In this document: in pieces, positions 10,665-21,779 of the stretch
Position numbering within the stretch: the stretch's first letter is position 1
Layout of the letters: each line of letters opens with the position of its first letter
The notes under the pieces: generated by a model
The model's database searches: none
Told to the model about the DNA's origin: nothing
Seen by the model: the letters and a program-made list of their open reading frames with translations, nothing else
Translations under genes and position numbers: made by a program
From: Phymatolithon calcareum
Taxonomy: Eukaryota > Rhodophyta > Florideophyceae > Hapalidiales
Assembly (NCBI GenBank): GCA_977006965.1
Contig: OZ345362.1
Coordinates: 1,302,001-1,366,000, forward strand
DNA length: 64,000 bases
Direction of reading: 5' to 3'

Positions 10665-11472
10665 ATTACCGAACGAGTAAATTCACAGCCAGCCGCGCCA
10701 TCAACGCGGCGCCAAAAGCGCTCATACAGTACGCCGCGCGCGCCGCCACGCACACAATCCGAAACTTGGCACCAGAGGCGAACACCACATTGCGCGTCCG
10801 CCCGAGCTGTTGCGGCTCGAGGCACGGAGGCTCGGCGGTCATGCCCCGGGTTGTGGTGCGGGGCGGAATGGAGCCGTGATTTGCACTTGTTTTTAGCGAA
10901 GTGTCTCCGCCCTAGCTCAGTACGCCTGCCTCCAGAAGCCGCAACGCGCCTGCAGCAACTGAAAAATTCCATGGACCGGCAGCTGCCATTTCTGCAAGCA
11001 CTCTTGCCGTCAAGTAACTTACATTACATTGTAGTGCACAGGAACGCGCGCCGTGCGCCGACGCGGTGCCACTAGTAAATTAAGCGGGCGTGCACGACGT
11101 TGCATCGAGCAGTACCGGTAAGCGTTAATTCTTGCTCGCCGGCAGGCGGATCTATTGTGCGCTAGTTTCTGCTCTTTGCACTCAGCGAATTCACGTAAAT
11201 TGGAGTTCAAATTTGTATTCTGTAACATACGCATTGTCGTAGAGTAGTTAGACGCAACGCTCAGAGCACCCCACACAGTACAAGAGTGGCTATGATATGT
11301 GGGTCGTGAGGACGGTTGGCGTCCTCACTACTGCAAGAAGTGTGAATTGGGTGCGTTGGTTTTGTTGAAAGGAGTGCCCACGGAGCGCTTAGAAGAGTGA
11401 TCTACCGAGGTGGTGCTGCAAGTTCCGCGATGGAAGCACGTATGACTAGCTGTAGAGATAGGGACCGGAAAA
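10665..11472. other. GC-rich spacer
   Basis: There is no supported gene. Arginine-rich frames on both strands look like by-products of CG-rich sequence. A 9-bp perfect hairpin (GTGAGGACG, 5-base loop) lies at 11306-11328. Confidence 0.4.
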
Positions 11473-12105
11473 GGTCATTACAATTCTGAAAATGATAAAT
11501 TGCACAAAATGCGTCATTTCTGCACATAATGCGTCGTCATGCCACGGTGCATTTGTCTCGTGTCCTCGATTTGTGACACGCAAAATGTGCAAATCGCGCG
11601 ACTTTTGGTCATAGAGCTTCCCTCTGTGAACCAAATGGGTCACTCCTGAAAATGATAAATTGCAGAGACGCAAAACAGTACGCAAAACAGTACGCAAATT
11701 GTGCAAATGTATTCCGCTGTCACGCGCACGCCAAATTGTGGAGCCCTGAAAACATTGTCGCATTTTTTGTCAGACAATTCCATTACGGAACCAAAATATT
11801 AATTGATTTGATGTCCTATATTGGGTGCTTATAGTGCCCAAAGCATCCGACATGGGCCCTCACTTTGGTGCTGAAGAGTACAAGTATTACATTACACCGC
11901 TCGAGACTGAGGGGTTTTGGAGCAGTATAATACTCCAAAGGGTAATGGCGGGCTGTAAAGTACTCCAGGAAACTATTTAGACGTTCACTCGAAGGGAGAG
12001 GGGAAATTGAAGAAATTATAGGTAGATCCATAGATTCGTTGCACGGAGAAGGCTTTATGGTGCTAGACGAAAAAAGTACTGTGTCATTGTAACGAATACA
12101 CCAAG

Positions 12106-13383
12106 ATGTCTCTTCTCGAGTGTTCTTTCGTCAGTTCGGCTTTCCCCTTTACTCATGGCGTTGAAAAGCAGAGCAGTCTATCTCCATCTGGTCCGCAAAC
12201 AAGTTCGGTAAGAATGGGATTGATTATACGTCTATTATACATTCTGCTGCATAAACGGCATATGCAGCGAAGGATCGCAAATGGACCCATGCTGTACCGA
12301 ATGTCCCTGCACGCCCGCCGGCTCCGTGACCGAAGAGTCTCCCGAAGAGCTCTGCAGCATCCCCATATGTCTGCTTTTCGCACGCTTTTCGGATCGGGTT
12401 GCGAGCGCTCGTTAATCACCTTAACAGGTGTTAACCATGTTACGTTTCGATACATACTTGTAAAGTATGCCACTCTGTACAACAAGTACTCACCCTAATC
12501 AACCGATGGGGCTATTCGACGTCTGGACGCAGAACCGCAAGGTCGCGGGAGACCGCGCTCAATGAGCGCAGAAATATGTTTGGGCTTGGTGTTGACATGG
12601 GGGAGGACACGAGGATCTGAGATGGTCCTCTGCTTGCTCTTCGGAATAACGGCATCAGTGTGCTCCCTTTTCTTGCGATTCGGACGCAGAATTCTTATTC
12701 GCATACTTCGCAGTGACGTTCACGCGGCCGTGCGAATGCCGACAGAAGAAGAGAGTGAGAGCTACAAGCTGGCAGTGGCGGAGGAATATCCATTTCTGAC
12801 CAATGCCTTCGCTGTCGCAGACGGTTTGAAAATTCGTCTCGCACAGGCCGGGGACTGTGTGATACAGAATATGTTTTACAACGGCTGGACCCACGATCAC
12901 TACGTCAGCAATGTGTTTGTTTTTGTTCCGTCCGGCGTGATCGTCGCTGGCAGTATAAACGCACCAGGATCCTGGCATGATTCGCAGATTGCGGATTTTG
13001 GGGGAGTTTACGATAAGCTCAAGCAAGAATTTATCAAAAATGGCGGCCAGTGTGTTGTCGATTCTGCATTTTCAACAGGAGATTATCCTTTCTTGATTAA
13101 GTCTGTGCAGGACCACTTCCTATTAAGCAGCAACATGACCGAGATCACTGCGGCGCGGCAGGCTACCTCCATGCGCCAAGCCTCTGAATGGGGCATGAGG
13201 GCGCTACAGGCAATGTTCCCGAGGATCAAGGACACAATGATCTATGAAGAGAGGGGTGAGAGAAAGATTATTCTTCAAAGCATGGTGCTTCTTTTTAATC
13301 TGCGGACGCGTCTTGTAGGAATTAATCAAATTCTCTCCACTTTTATGCCTCAGCTGAGCACCGAGGCTAACCAATTCATATAA
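12106..13383 (+). pseudogene. PIF/Harbinger DDE transposase, one internal stop
   Basis: A single frame runs from ATG 12106 to 13383 (426 codons) and is interrupted only by TAA at 12496-12498. In the sister copy on the other strand (about 22590) the same position reads TAT, so the stop is a point mutation in this copy. The N-terminal part ends in a helix-rich region (LTGVNHVTFRYILVKYATLY). The catalytic half has AVADGLKIRL (first Asp), APGSWHDSQIAD (second Asp), VVDSAFS, and RQASEWGMRALQ with the likely catalytic Glu. This is the DDE_4 arrangement of Harbinger transposases. Initiation at 12562 would give a 273-residue fragment holding all catalytic motifs. Confidence 0.85.
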
Positions 13384-13634
13384 ACCTGTAAGTTGCATTG
13401 TTGCGTTAAACCTGTCAAGAAAAAGAAGCTTCGGCAAATGGCTTTAGAGAATGAAGGTGGAACTGTACGGCGTTTTCTGAATTCATTTCATTATTTACAA
13501 AACTTTGATATGTGAGAACCAGGGCGGTCTTTCGTAGAGCACATTACTTTGGAAGAAGAAGAAGTGCAGATTTTTATTTTAAACTTACCAACGTTAGAGA
13601 ATTTTTCAGGCGATATAACGGCGTACATAAAGAA

Positions 13635-15219
13635 CTAATCGTCGGCTCCGGAGCCGGGCGTTACATTTTTTTTCTTATTCCCGGCTCCAAAAAGCATCAC
13701 CATTAGTTGCTCGTGTCGCCGCTCTCTGGCGAGAAACTCCTCTTCTCGGGCCGCCCTCGTTTCCTCTCTCCGAGCTCTCTCTTCCTGTCGCTCGGATTCC
13801 CTTCGCGCTCTCTCATCCGCTCGCTCTTCTTCACGCCGCTGTCGACCTTCTTCACGGCGCACGTTCTCTTCAGCTCGTTCCTCTGCACGGGCTACGGGCT
13901 ACGCGCTCTGCTTCCCTTCTTTCGCTTTCTTGCAGAAGTTGCAACCTAAAAATGGACATCATATCCCCATCGGAGGATTGCCCTGACCGCCCAGCACTCG
14001 ACCGCCTCTGGACAGAAGGGCGCCGAGAAGGTAATCGTGGCGAGTCCAGTGGGCTCTGCCGCACAGATGGGAGAGAGGCGGCTTGTGCCGCGCTCATGGC
14101 GGCAGCACTGCGGGCAGCTCGTTGCAGAACAGGAGTGGCATTTGCTCGTGATGAGCTCGGCAGTGGAGCGGTCGCATTTTCATGGGCAAGGGACTCTGTA
14201 CCGGCTCCTTCGTGTCCTGATTCATCGCCAGATTCCTCAGGGAGATCTCCGTCTTCGTCGTGGTCGTCGCCTGTACCTAGATCAGCGCGTTGATAAATAG
14301 CTGACTTGAGTCTCTTTGCTCTTCGAACTGCGGGGGGACAGTAGGGATCCCCAGTTGGAACCGAAACGCGGTGAAGAGCTGCGAACTTGCGTCTGATGCT
14401 AACGATAGATCGATCCATTTGAGGATATCGGATGTTATGTCTGTCGCGGACCATCTCCCATTCCATAGGCCCGGTCGGAAGAATTTCTTCAATGGCGTCT
14501 AGAATTGAATTAAGTTCTGCGTCGGTGAATCCGCTTCCTCTTCGACCATTCGGTACAGAGCTATTGCCGCGGCCAGTTCGTGATGTTCCTCTTCTGGAAG
14601 CTGCTCGCCCTCGCCCACGTGACGCAGCACCGCGACTACCAACATGAAATCCATAGCCATAGCCATATAGAGGACGCCTCAATCCAGCTTCAGTGTCAGC
14701 TGGGAACGGACGTGGCGAAGCCGAACTGGAAGGATACGGGAGAGGTGCAACGCTTCCAGGGTACGAAGCAGGACCAGCATTGCCGAGGTACGCTGCCGAA
14801 GCCGCATATCCACGGAGCGGTACAGAAGCAACATTTCCGGAAGCGGATTGTAGGGACGCATTGTTCATGGAGGACATGCGAGAGGTGTTTTGGGAATACG
14901 GGTCGAGTTCCGAGTTGGGAGGTAACCGCGGAATTGCTGCAACTGGGAGCGGTGGAAGCAAGCGAGAAGCCGGAGCAAGAGGACTTGCTAAGGATATTCC
15001 TCCCCGTGGTGACCCAGGAAATCTTCGTGCGTGCTCTTGGGGCTCGACCTCCGCAGAGGGCAAGTGGGGGGTCTGAACCGCAGCTGCATTGGAAGAGCTT
15101 GATGGAACTGGAGTGGTGGAACTTGTATTTTGTCCTTGCGAAGCTTCTGTTGCGGCATGGCTTGGAGAAGAATTCGTGGGCACTGCTTGTGAAGCGGAGA
15201 CCTGAATTGGTGATGCCAT
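13635..15219 (-). pseudogene. MYB/SANT-like (DUF6818-type) DNA-binding protein, broken by a 7-bp duplication
   Basis: The ATG at 15219 opens a Ser/Pro/Ala-rich N-terminal half. It is followed by an RGRGRAASRRGTSRTGRG basic stretch and the domain GSGFTDAELNSILDAIEEIL...PTGDPYCPPAVRRAKRLKSAI. I recognise this as the DUF6818/MYB-like domain found in transposon-linked proteins. An acidic linker follows. A charged coiled coil of REE repeats should end the protein, but GGGCTAC is duplicated in tandem at 13889-13902 (plus strand), which shifts the frame and gives a stop at 13870. Removing one unit gives about 525 residues to 13635. Harbinger elements need such a partner to bind DNA and import the transposase. 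It converges with the transposase gene. Confidence 0.75.
13889..13902. repeat. 7-bp tandem duplication GGGCTAC x2
   Basis: Two abutting copies of GGGCTAC lie in the minus-strand MYB-like gene. Seven extra bases move the ribosome out of the coiled-coil frame. The downstream frame is intact to 13635, with no other lesion, so this looks recent. Confidence 0.85.
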
Positions 15220-16474
15220 ACTCACTCACCGTTTTGCTTTTTGCCCCAATTGGAAATAGAACGATCTCTTATGAACTATTGTTTTCTCTCCAGTATTAAC
15301 AAGTCGATGTGTAATCAACCTCAACTTGGCGCGTTGTAATTTTTCTGCTGCATTCCTCAATTTGGCGTTTTATTATTTTGAAGATGGACAGGACTTGAAG
15401 ATTTCAAAGTGCGACAGCTTGGTGGTTTTCTTCAAAAGAGTTCAGACCGTCATTCAAGCTTTTCAAGAACAGTCTTCTTGCTTACGGTCACTTAAGCCGC
15501 CCAGGAGACTGTACGTACAAGCTAGAAATTCGTTCCATCTGAACACTTCCAGTTGAACAAGCTTGACAGCCCGAATAACTTGTTAAGAAGTTTACTTGCT
15601 ACTCTCACCGATTTACTTTTGCAACGTTACGAAAGACGACAACTCCACGAGAGCTTCTCAAGCGCCTCAAGATCCAGCTAGAATATTATTACGTACTTGC
15701 ATAGCATGGACGAGGATCTACTCTTCTAAGCTGTAGCGCATCTTTCTGATCACCCATGGATGAAGTGCATGAGGCAGATCACTGCACTACTCCTACTGAG
15801 AGAAACGCGCCGTAGCGAAAATGATAGAAATGTGTCGTACAACACATTTGGATCACAGAGGGAAGCTCTATGACCAAATGTCGCGCGATTTGCACATTTT
15901 GCGTGTCACAAATCGAGGACACGAGACAAATCATCGGGAACTCAAGTCGTCTGCCGAGGGCACCTCGACACGTGCCGAGTGATATCTACTGCGCCGTGTG
16001 TTCTACTGGTCCTTATCAGTGACAGGAGTCATAAAAATACGAGTCTCATAAACTATGTGCAGATTGATATGATTTTTTTGGTGTCAAGTGACACACTGTG
16101 GCACCTGCCGAGGTCACGTGCAACGTCTGTATCACTCGTGCCGTCGGCACCGAGACGAGGGCACTGTCGGTGAGACAGGTGGTGAAACGAGTGCCCCCAC
16201 GGCGGTACTACACGGACGGCCACGTCTGGGAAACGACGAGAAAGGGATGACAATTGCTACCTCGAGAGCACACTGGGTTTAATGTATCTATCCCGTATAC
16301 CTCACAGTTCGAATACTATGCTGACTAGGTGTTCGCAAAAATACTGAGAGGAGCGGAGGTGCCGACCACTTTCAGCACGCTCAGAACAATCAGGGGAAGA
16401 GTTCGCGATTTAGAATGCGAAACTGAAGTAACAATTGCGCACAGGGACGGTACCTTTAGATTCAGTACGCGCGC

Positions 16475-18459
16475 TCAGCTCTGTGCCTGACTCATGGCAG
16501 ATAACAACTGATATGCCTCTTCAGTCAAAGCCCGAGGAAACGTTATTCTCCCCATTCGCGCACTTGTACCGTGTCGTGTTACCATGTCATTAATCTTCAG
16601 TGCCTCCATTGCCCATGGACGCTGATGCGAGTTATTCAACTCGCGCAGCGTTGCTCCATCCGGGAATTTCCGACGCAAAGCGAAAGCTACCTTGGTCACC
16701 ACAAACGCGAACCCACAGATAGACATGTCCAAGGTTTCGAGTCCATCAGTATCCTTGTCTTCTGCCCAAATGGGTGGAAGATCCGCATCATTCCGCACGC
16801 TTAGTATCTCATCTGCTGCAGCAATTGCTGCGGCTCTCGCTTTTGTGCGAGCCACAAGAGCAGCCGCAAACCAGGCATTTTCGTACTCCTCCCCTGTTTT
16901 AAACCACCCAGACGAATACACAAGCTTAGCATGGTTAGCAGTATCGGCAGCGGACGCCTTCGAGCCGGTTCTTAAGGGTGAGTCCTGCGGGCAGTTCTGG
17001 AAGAATGCGATGGTTATTTCCCTTTGCAAAAGATCGTGCGCTCGACTCTGCCCTCGGCTGATAGATGCAAGCACAGAAGTACCATTCGATTTTCCTACTT
17101 TGCTCGCACGCAGTGTTGATGTTAGAAATGTTTGAACCTCCATGTCGGGGCTGCTCTTGAGGGCAAACATTGCAGCAACTCTAATTGCATCGCACGAAGG
17201 GTCCGCTCTGACGTGAAACAATGAGGTGGAGTCAAAATTAGGTGCCATCCCGAGGAGAGTGTGGTACTTGACAAGATTCTGTTTACAATGAGACAGTACG
17301 GTTAGATTAGAGTACGACACGGTAGCGCCTCGCTTGAGCCACTTACCTGTGCCAGTGAGGCCTTTTCAGCCAGAGAATCCAAAGATTTGCGGACATTCCC
17401 GTTTGCAGTACCTCCTGCTGCAAATACATGCTTTAGATCAGACGAAATGGCCAGGTTAGAGTCCAACAGCAGCTTCATTAGGCGACACACTTCCCCTCGA
17501 CTTTTGCGGTCCTCTTCCCGGATCAAAGCATCTTCCTCGCGCCAAGTCCGGATTTGTGAGAACACTTGCTTCGTCACGGTAATAAGCTCTTCTAGGCCGT
17601 TGTTTATGACTAGACCTCGATCGCGACTAAGGCCTCGCAGACGGGACGACGATGAATTCGGTACAGGCGGCTGTGCCTGACGAAATGTATTTCGATGTAA
17701 TTCACTTTCGACAGGTGGCGTTCGGAGTGCTGCTGCATTTTGGTTCGGCTCTGTCCGATAGCTCGAGCATGATGTATCTCCAATTCTGAAGTTTGAACCG
17801 AGTCCCGCTGTCAGCATTGCCGATGATGATGCGGTCATGCCATTAGCCAGGGTTTGAAAACGGGAGCGAGGTAGACTCCGTTGAGATGAAGTTAAATCAG
17901 AAACAGATATTGGCGTGTAGCCCCCCACACTGCCCACCGGAGCGCTCGGTACCGGCGAGGGCGCGGTTCTCTCTTCGCGGTGACGAATAATGCTTGCCGT
18001 TGCATGGCCATTTGCCCCATGCCTTACCGATGCCGTCCGACGTGATGACGTCCGTCGTTGTCGTTGGATAGCCGGAGACGAGACTCCAATTGGGTGGCCT
18101 GATCTCATAGTGGCCGCTCCACGCGTAGAAAACGAAAGAGTACTGTTAGCAATTGAGGTGGCCGCCTCAGCATTGGGGAAAACAGATCTGTTCATTGAAT
18201 TCACCCGCTCCCTACCGTGAGCTGTGAAATCTCCACGTCCCGGATGCGACCGCATGTTTTGATTTTGATTGAGACCTAAGTTCACACCGTGTTCATGAAG
18301 TGTTGGCACTGGAAACGCTTGTACATGAAAATTGTTCGCAATATTGGGCATACTCGCGGAAGGGATGCCAGGAGGTAGCGCAACAGATACAACGTTCGTG
18401 AGAGCATTGCTCACAATGTACGTCGATCGCGAGCTACGCGCTCCAGATGGGCTCTCCAT
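16475..18459 (-). CDS. Spliced accessory gene of the Plavaka-like element, 638 aa
   Basis: Exon 1 runs from ATG 18459 to 17347 (371 codons) and exon 2 from 17278 to 16475 (267 codons plus stop). The intron at 17279-17346 falls between codons. The first part is a Ser/Ala/Pro-rich disordered region with short basic stretches. Before the intron comes a helical segment (TKQVFSQIRTWREEDALIREEDRKSRGEVCRLMKLLL) likely to form a coiled coil. Exon 2 encodes a compact Ala-rich helical domain. I recognise no family. It is divergent from the transposase, with 461 bp between start codons and therefore a shared promoter region. By analogy with the two-gene plan of CACTA-type elements it may help the transposase bind DNA, but that is inference. 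The longer open frame upstream of 18459 has no ATG. Confidence 0.7.
17279..17346 (-). other. Spliceosomal intron, 68 bp, phase 0
   Basis: On the minus strand the exon ends ...GCACAG and the intron starts GTAAGTGG. It has a CTAAC branch-like site about 27 bases before the acceptor and ends TTGTAAACAG. Removing it fuses two open frames exactly between codons and bypasses stops in both. It is the clearest intron in the window. Confidence 0.8.
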
Positions 18460-18920
18460 TGAGCATCGGCCTCGTTGAATGGGGGCTGGATCACTTAGTA
18501 TCGTTCCTAGGAATAGCAAGCGGCGGGATGACCTTGGCGGTGGAGTTGACAACGACAAAAATAAGCGGGAGCAATACCGTGCTAGGCTACCCAGGATTTG
18601 GGAATCTAGTCAGTACTGAAATACTCTCCAGCAGTTGGCATATGAGAGAATAGCTTTGGCACGTTGGCGGGCTAACGGCTAACCATCGTATGATAACAAT
18701 GCTTACCCGCTCCCGCCAAAATTTAAGGAAGAAAACTGCAATGCTCGCAATTTTTCGTATTCTTGCGAGCACTGCGGTGTCCTTCATTACCTATTCACCG
18801 ACGCCTCACAAGCTCCATCAACGACCTTGTTCTCTAGCTTCAACGAACAGCACTGATTCCCTAAGAATTTTTTCATGCGATCTGACGTCGGCTTCTCGAG
18901 ATTGTCAATCCGACGCGACA
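18460..18920. promoter_or_regulatory. Divergent promoter region of the Plavaka-like element
   Basis: These 461 bp separate the start codons of the two divergent genes. No strong TATA box is evident. The plus-strand frame is open from ATG 18690, so a longer transposase with 77 more residues is possible, but that stretch has no conserved look and 18921 is preferred. Confidence 0.35.
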
Positions 18921-21779
18921 ATGTCCGTGTCCAGCGGAGTACGCTGTGTTCAGTGCCCCCGTTCGTTTGGCAGTACTGCTGCTCTAGGTCGCCACATGCA
19001 GAGCAGCCACAGAGCTCGTGATTTTGCTCCTCCAGAGTCGCAACCAGATTTTCAAACATTTGAAGGCGAATGGGAAACTATTGAGGTCTCGGCCAATCTC
19101 TCCGAAGAGGTACAAAAGTTTTACGAAGGATTCCCAGACAGTACACGCCCTGTTGTTCCTCTGGTCCCAGTTCTCGACCCTTCTGTCTCGGACTTATGTC
19201 ACCGTGCTAGGGAGCTAGTCCGCTTCTGTGCCACACGAAAGTACAGCAAGAGCGAAATGGCAGATCTGTACAATCACGAGCGCAATGCCATTCATAGCTC
19301 CTGTTACTGTGGGACGGAGCTGAGTGCTCAGTTTCCAACAGCGCGCTCTTTTTTGAAGTACATGTCATGTGTTCGTCTGCGAGCTGTTTGCGAAGAAGGT
19401 TGGCAGCGAGCAATTATCAACACAACGCTTAATTTGAACGACACAGGAGTGTTTCGGCCAATTGTCCCAATAATCCAACAGCTTATTACGCGAAGTGGTG
19501 GCCCATCTGCGATACTGTCATATAATGTTGCCTTGCGAAATGGCGAGAGAACGTATTCCAATCCATTGGATTCAGACGCTATGCGAAAATATTCAGAGAC
19601 TATTCCGGATGGATCTAAATTTGTTGCGGTCGATTTGTACGCGGACGGTACGACAATCTCAAAGTCCGGAGCACAGAGCGCCGTTTTGTATCGATTCCGG
19701 TTGGCAAATGTGAAAGGATGTTCAGAAGTGTGGCACGAATTCGGCATTGGGCCGATTACAGGTCCGTTACATCCGGGCTCTGTGGGGCAATCGTCAGCTG
19801 CGCGAACAGAGCTTCAACAGCGATTTTTATACCGAGCGCTCTCAGACGCTGTTCAGGCTTCGCGATCCGGATTCACGGCGCAAGGGGAGACAATCTATCT
19901 GCGAATCCTAACCATCGTGTGCGACCAGCCGCAGGAGCGCTCGTTCGTCGGATTGCGTGCTTGTGGCAGTTTTGCCGACTGCTCCTTTTGCCTCATGCCT
20001 TCACGAGCCCAAGTGGAAGAAGATCCTGACGAGAACGACGAAATTCCACTAGATGCCAATGATGTAGTTGCGGACGATGTGAGGGCTGTGCAAACCTCAA
20101 TGCAGCAAGGCGCTCCGCGGGATGTAGTGAATATTGTTTCTCGACAGCTACTTATCGCAGAACATACGCGTGACAGTGCACAGTGTCCAATCGATCGACG
20201 CGCTGTCACTTCATCGAAACGATACCTTCGACGAGTTAGTGCTTTACTTTTTCCGCCGGCCCTGTCTGCCTTTCAAGGATTGGGTACATCACCGTTTCAC
20301 CTATACGACGGAGTAGGCTTCGATAAGCTACACATCTTGGATTTGGGATTGGAGCGCTTATTACCGGACCAGGCATATCGAAAATTTGGTTGCGAAGAGT
20401 ACAACAAAGGCCGATTCACACGGTCGGCTCTAGTCCGTATCGCAAACGAGCGCTTTGGGGAACTGACAGCGGTGCATGCGCTACGTTTGGCACCGTTTAG
20501 GACAAGTGATCGCGAGAAGCACGCCAACATGACTGGAGCGATTCGCCGTAGAATAACTCCGTTTTTGTGGGTTGTTTTACTTGGACTGCAACCGGACTGT
20601 ACGCCGGACTGTGATATTCTCTTGCGGTCTGCTCTGCTGCTTAGCAAGCTGCAAGAGCTACTGAGAGGAACAAATATGCCTACAAAGAGTGCCGAGAGAA
20701 CTTTAGGTGAGATTGAGAGCATTCAGGACACCGGTTTCCATCTTGGACGATGTCTCAGCGAAGCTCTTGACGTCCCGGTGAACACAAAAATGCACCGCGT
20801 GATGCGACATATTAGCAGCGCGTTAACTGATTTTGGATGCGCCCGCACAGGAGATACGGACGAAAATGAAAAGTTGCATAAGCGAACGAAGGAGGCTACA
20901 TCGGCAACTAACCGACGCTTGCCACAAATAGCTCCACAGATTCTGTCTGTTCGAAGTATCTCAGAATGGTCCAAGGCGGCGGCTTCGCTGCCGCTCGAGT
21001 CGATGTTTTACGGTGAAGGGGGTTTCCACTCAGAATATTACACAAATGTAATAAGCACAACTGAAGAACGTTTAATACAAGAAGGAGTTCGTGACGACTA
21101 TCGGGACGATGTTATGACTGAGGATACCCTCCGCATTGTTGACCATTTTGTTGCTCAGCTTGCTTTTGCACTGCGAGCTTCCAATGTCGATAATGCCAGT
21201 GATATTGCCTTATCTCTTACGCACCCATCAAGCCACAAGCCACTTTGGCGAAAAATGAAGTTTGTGAAGTTCGAAGGCCAATTTCCTTGGCTGACACTGG
21301 GGGAGCATGAGCGTACAGATCGTCGGCAAATTGCATATGCTGGTGAACACATCGCGGGGTATGGTCGGCGATACGACGCAGTGCAGTATGAGGAAAACGG
21401 GTGTGACCAGAAAGGAATTATCGAAATGCTTCTGCAGGGTGCATTCTGCGGAACAAAAGTGAAAATAGCCGTCGTTCGGCGACTACAGGAAGTCGAACCT
21501 CATTCGGATAATCTGGAAGTCGTGCGCACTTTTGGCCATCGACGCTACGGCTATCATATGTGTGAATCTGCGGCTGGCGACCTTACCCTCGACTGTGTTT
21601 TGCGCTCAAATTTACGACGGAAAATCCCAATTGTCCGAGATATGCACGATGTGAGTTCAAGATTCTCCCTGCAGCAACGATTACAAGGTATACCCGACAA
21701 TACAGCGGAGCGGAAACTTGCGCGGTTTTTTGAAGTTCGCGGAGTTCGACTAACTACAATAAACAGCTTCAATGTGTAG
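18921..21779 (+). CDS. Plavaka-like transposase with C2H2 finger, 952 aa
   Basis: The chosen ATG at 18921 (GACA ATG T) opens a C2H2 finger directly: Cys9, Cys12, His25, His30 (CVQCPRSFGSTAALGRHMQSSH). Such a finger begins fungal Plavaka transposases. Further motifs follow the same family plan: VAVDLYADGTTISKSG (about 235-250, first acidic residue), VCDQPQE...GSFADCSFC (about 333-357, matching the Plavaka DNP...CxxC block), DGVGFDKLHILDLGLERLL (about 463-482) and DTDENEKLHKRTKEATSATNRR (about 645-665). The gene has no stop or frameshift over 2.86 kb, so it may still make protein. It should cut and paste the surrounding element. Family assignment is by motif pattern, not by search. Confidence 0.78.
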   Translation: MSVSSGVRCVQCPRSFGSTAALGRHMQSSHRARDFAPPESQPDFQTFEGEWETIEVSANLSEEVQKFYEGFPDSTRPVVPLVPVLDPSVSDLCHRARELVRFCATRKYSKSEMADLYNHERNAIHSSCYCGTELSAQFPTARSFLKYMSCVRLRAVCEEGWQRAIINTTLNLNDTGVFRPIVPIIQQLITRSGGPSAILSYNVALRNGERTYSNPLDSDAMRKYSETIPDGSKFVAVDLYADGTTISKSGAQSAVLYRFRLANVKGCSEVWHEFGIGPITGPLHPGSVGQSSAARTELQQRFLYRALSDAVQASRSGFTAQGETIYLRILTIVCDQPQERSFVGLRACGSFADCSFCLMPSRAQVEEDPDENDEIPLDANDVVADDVRAVQTSMQQGAPRDVVNIVSRQLLIAEHTRDSAQCPIDRRAVTSSKRYLRRVSALLFPPALSAFQGLGTSPFHLYDGVGFDKLHILDLGLERLLPDQAYRKFGCEEYNKGRFTRSALVRIANERFGELTAVHALRLAPFRTSDREKHANMTGAIRRRITPFLWVVLLGLQPDCTPDCDILLRSALLLSKLQELLRGTNMPTKSAERTLGEIESIQDTGFHLGRCLSEALDVPVNTKMHRVMRHISSALTDFGCARTGDTDENEKLHKRTKEATSATNRRLPQIAPQILSVRSISEWSKAAASLPLESMFYGEGGFHSEYYTNVISTTEERLIQEGVRDDYRDDVMTEDTLRIVDHFVAQLAFALRASNVDNASDIALSLTHPSSHKPLWRKMKFVKFEGQFPWLTLGEHERTDRRQIAYAGEHIAGYGRRYDAVQYEENGCDQKGIIEMLLQGAFCGTKVKIAVVRRLQEVEPHSDNLEVVRTFGHRRYGYHMCESAAGDLTLDCVLRSNLRRKIPIVRDMHDVSSRFSLQQRLQGIPDNTAERKLARFFEVRGVRLTTINSFNV

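Noticed and set aside
10560-11075. 171-codon frame in GC-rich DNA
   Set aside because: It begins inside the LTR relic and reads as Arg/Ala/Ser noise. Other frames of the same DNA look the same.
12153-12485. 110-codon frame antisense to the Harbinger transposase, also seen in the inverted copy
   Set aside because: Its presence in both copies only reflects shared DNA. The sense frame has the transposase motifs.
14580-15299. 239-codon plus-strand frame opposite the MYB-like gene
   Set aside because: Antisense shadow of the Ser/Pro-rich N-terminus. The minus strand carries the recognisable domain.
18460-18558. Upstream extension of the accessory gene to 18558
   Set aside because: The frame starts with TTG. 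The first ATG is at 18459.
18690-18920. N-terminal extension of the Plavaka-like transposase from ATG 18690
   Set aside because: Open by chance. It has a hydrophobic, unstructured look, and the next ATG (18921) leads directly into the zinc finger with better context.
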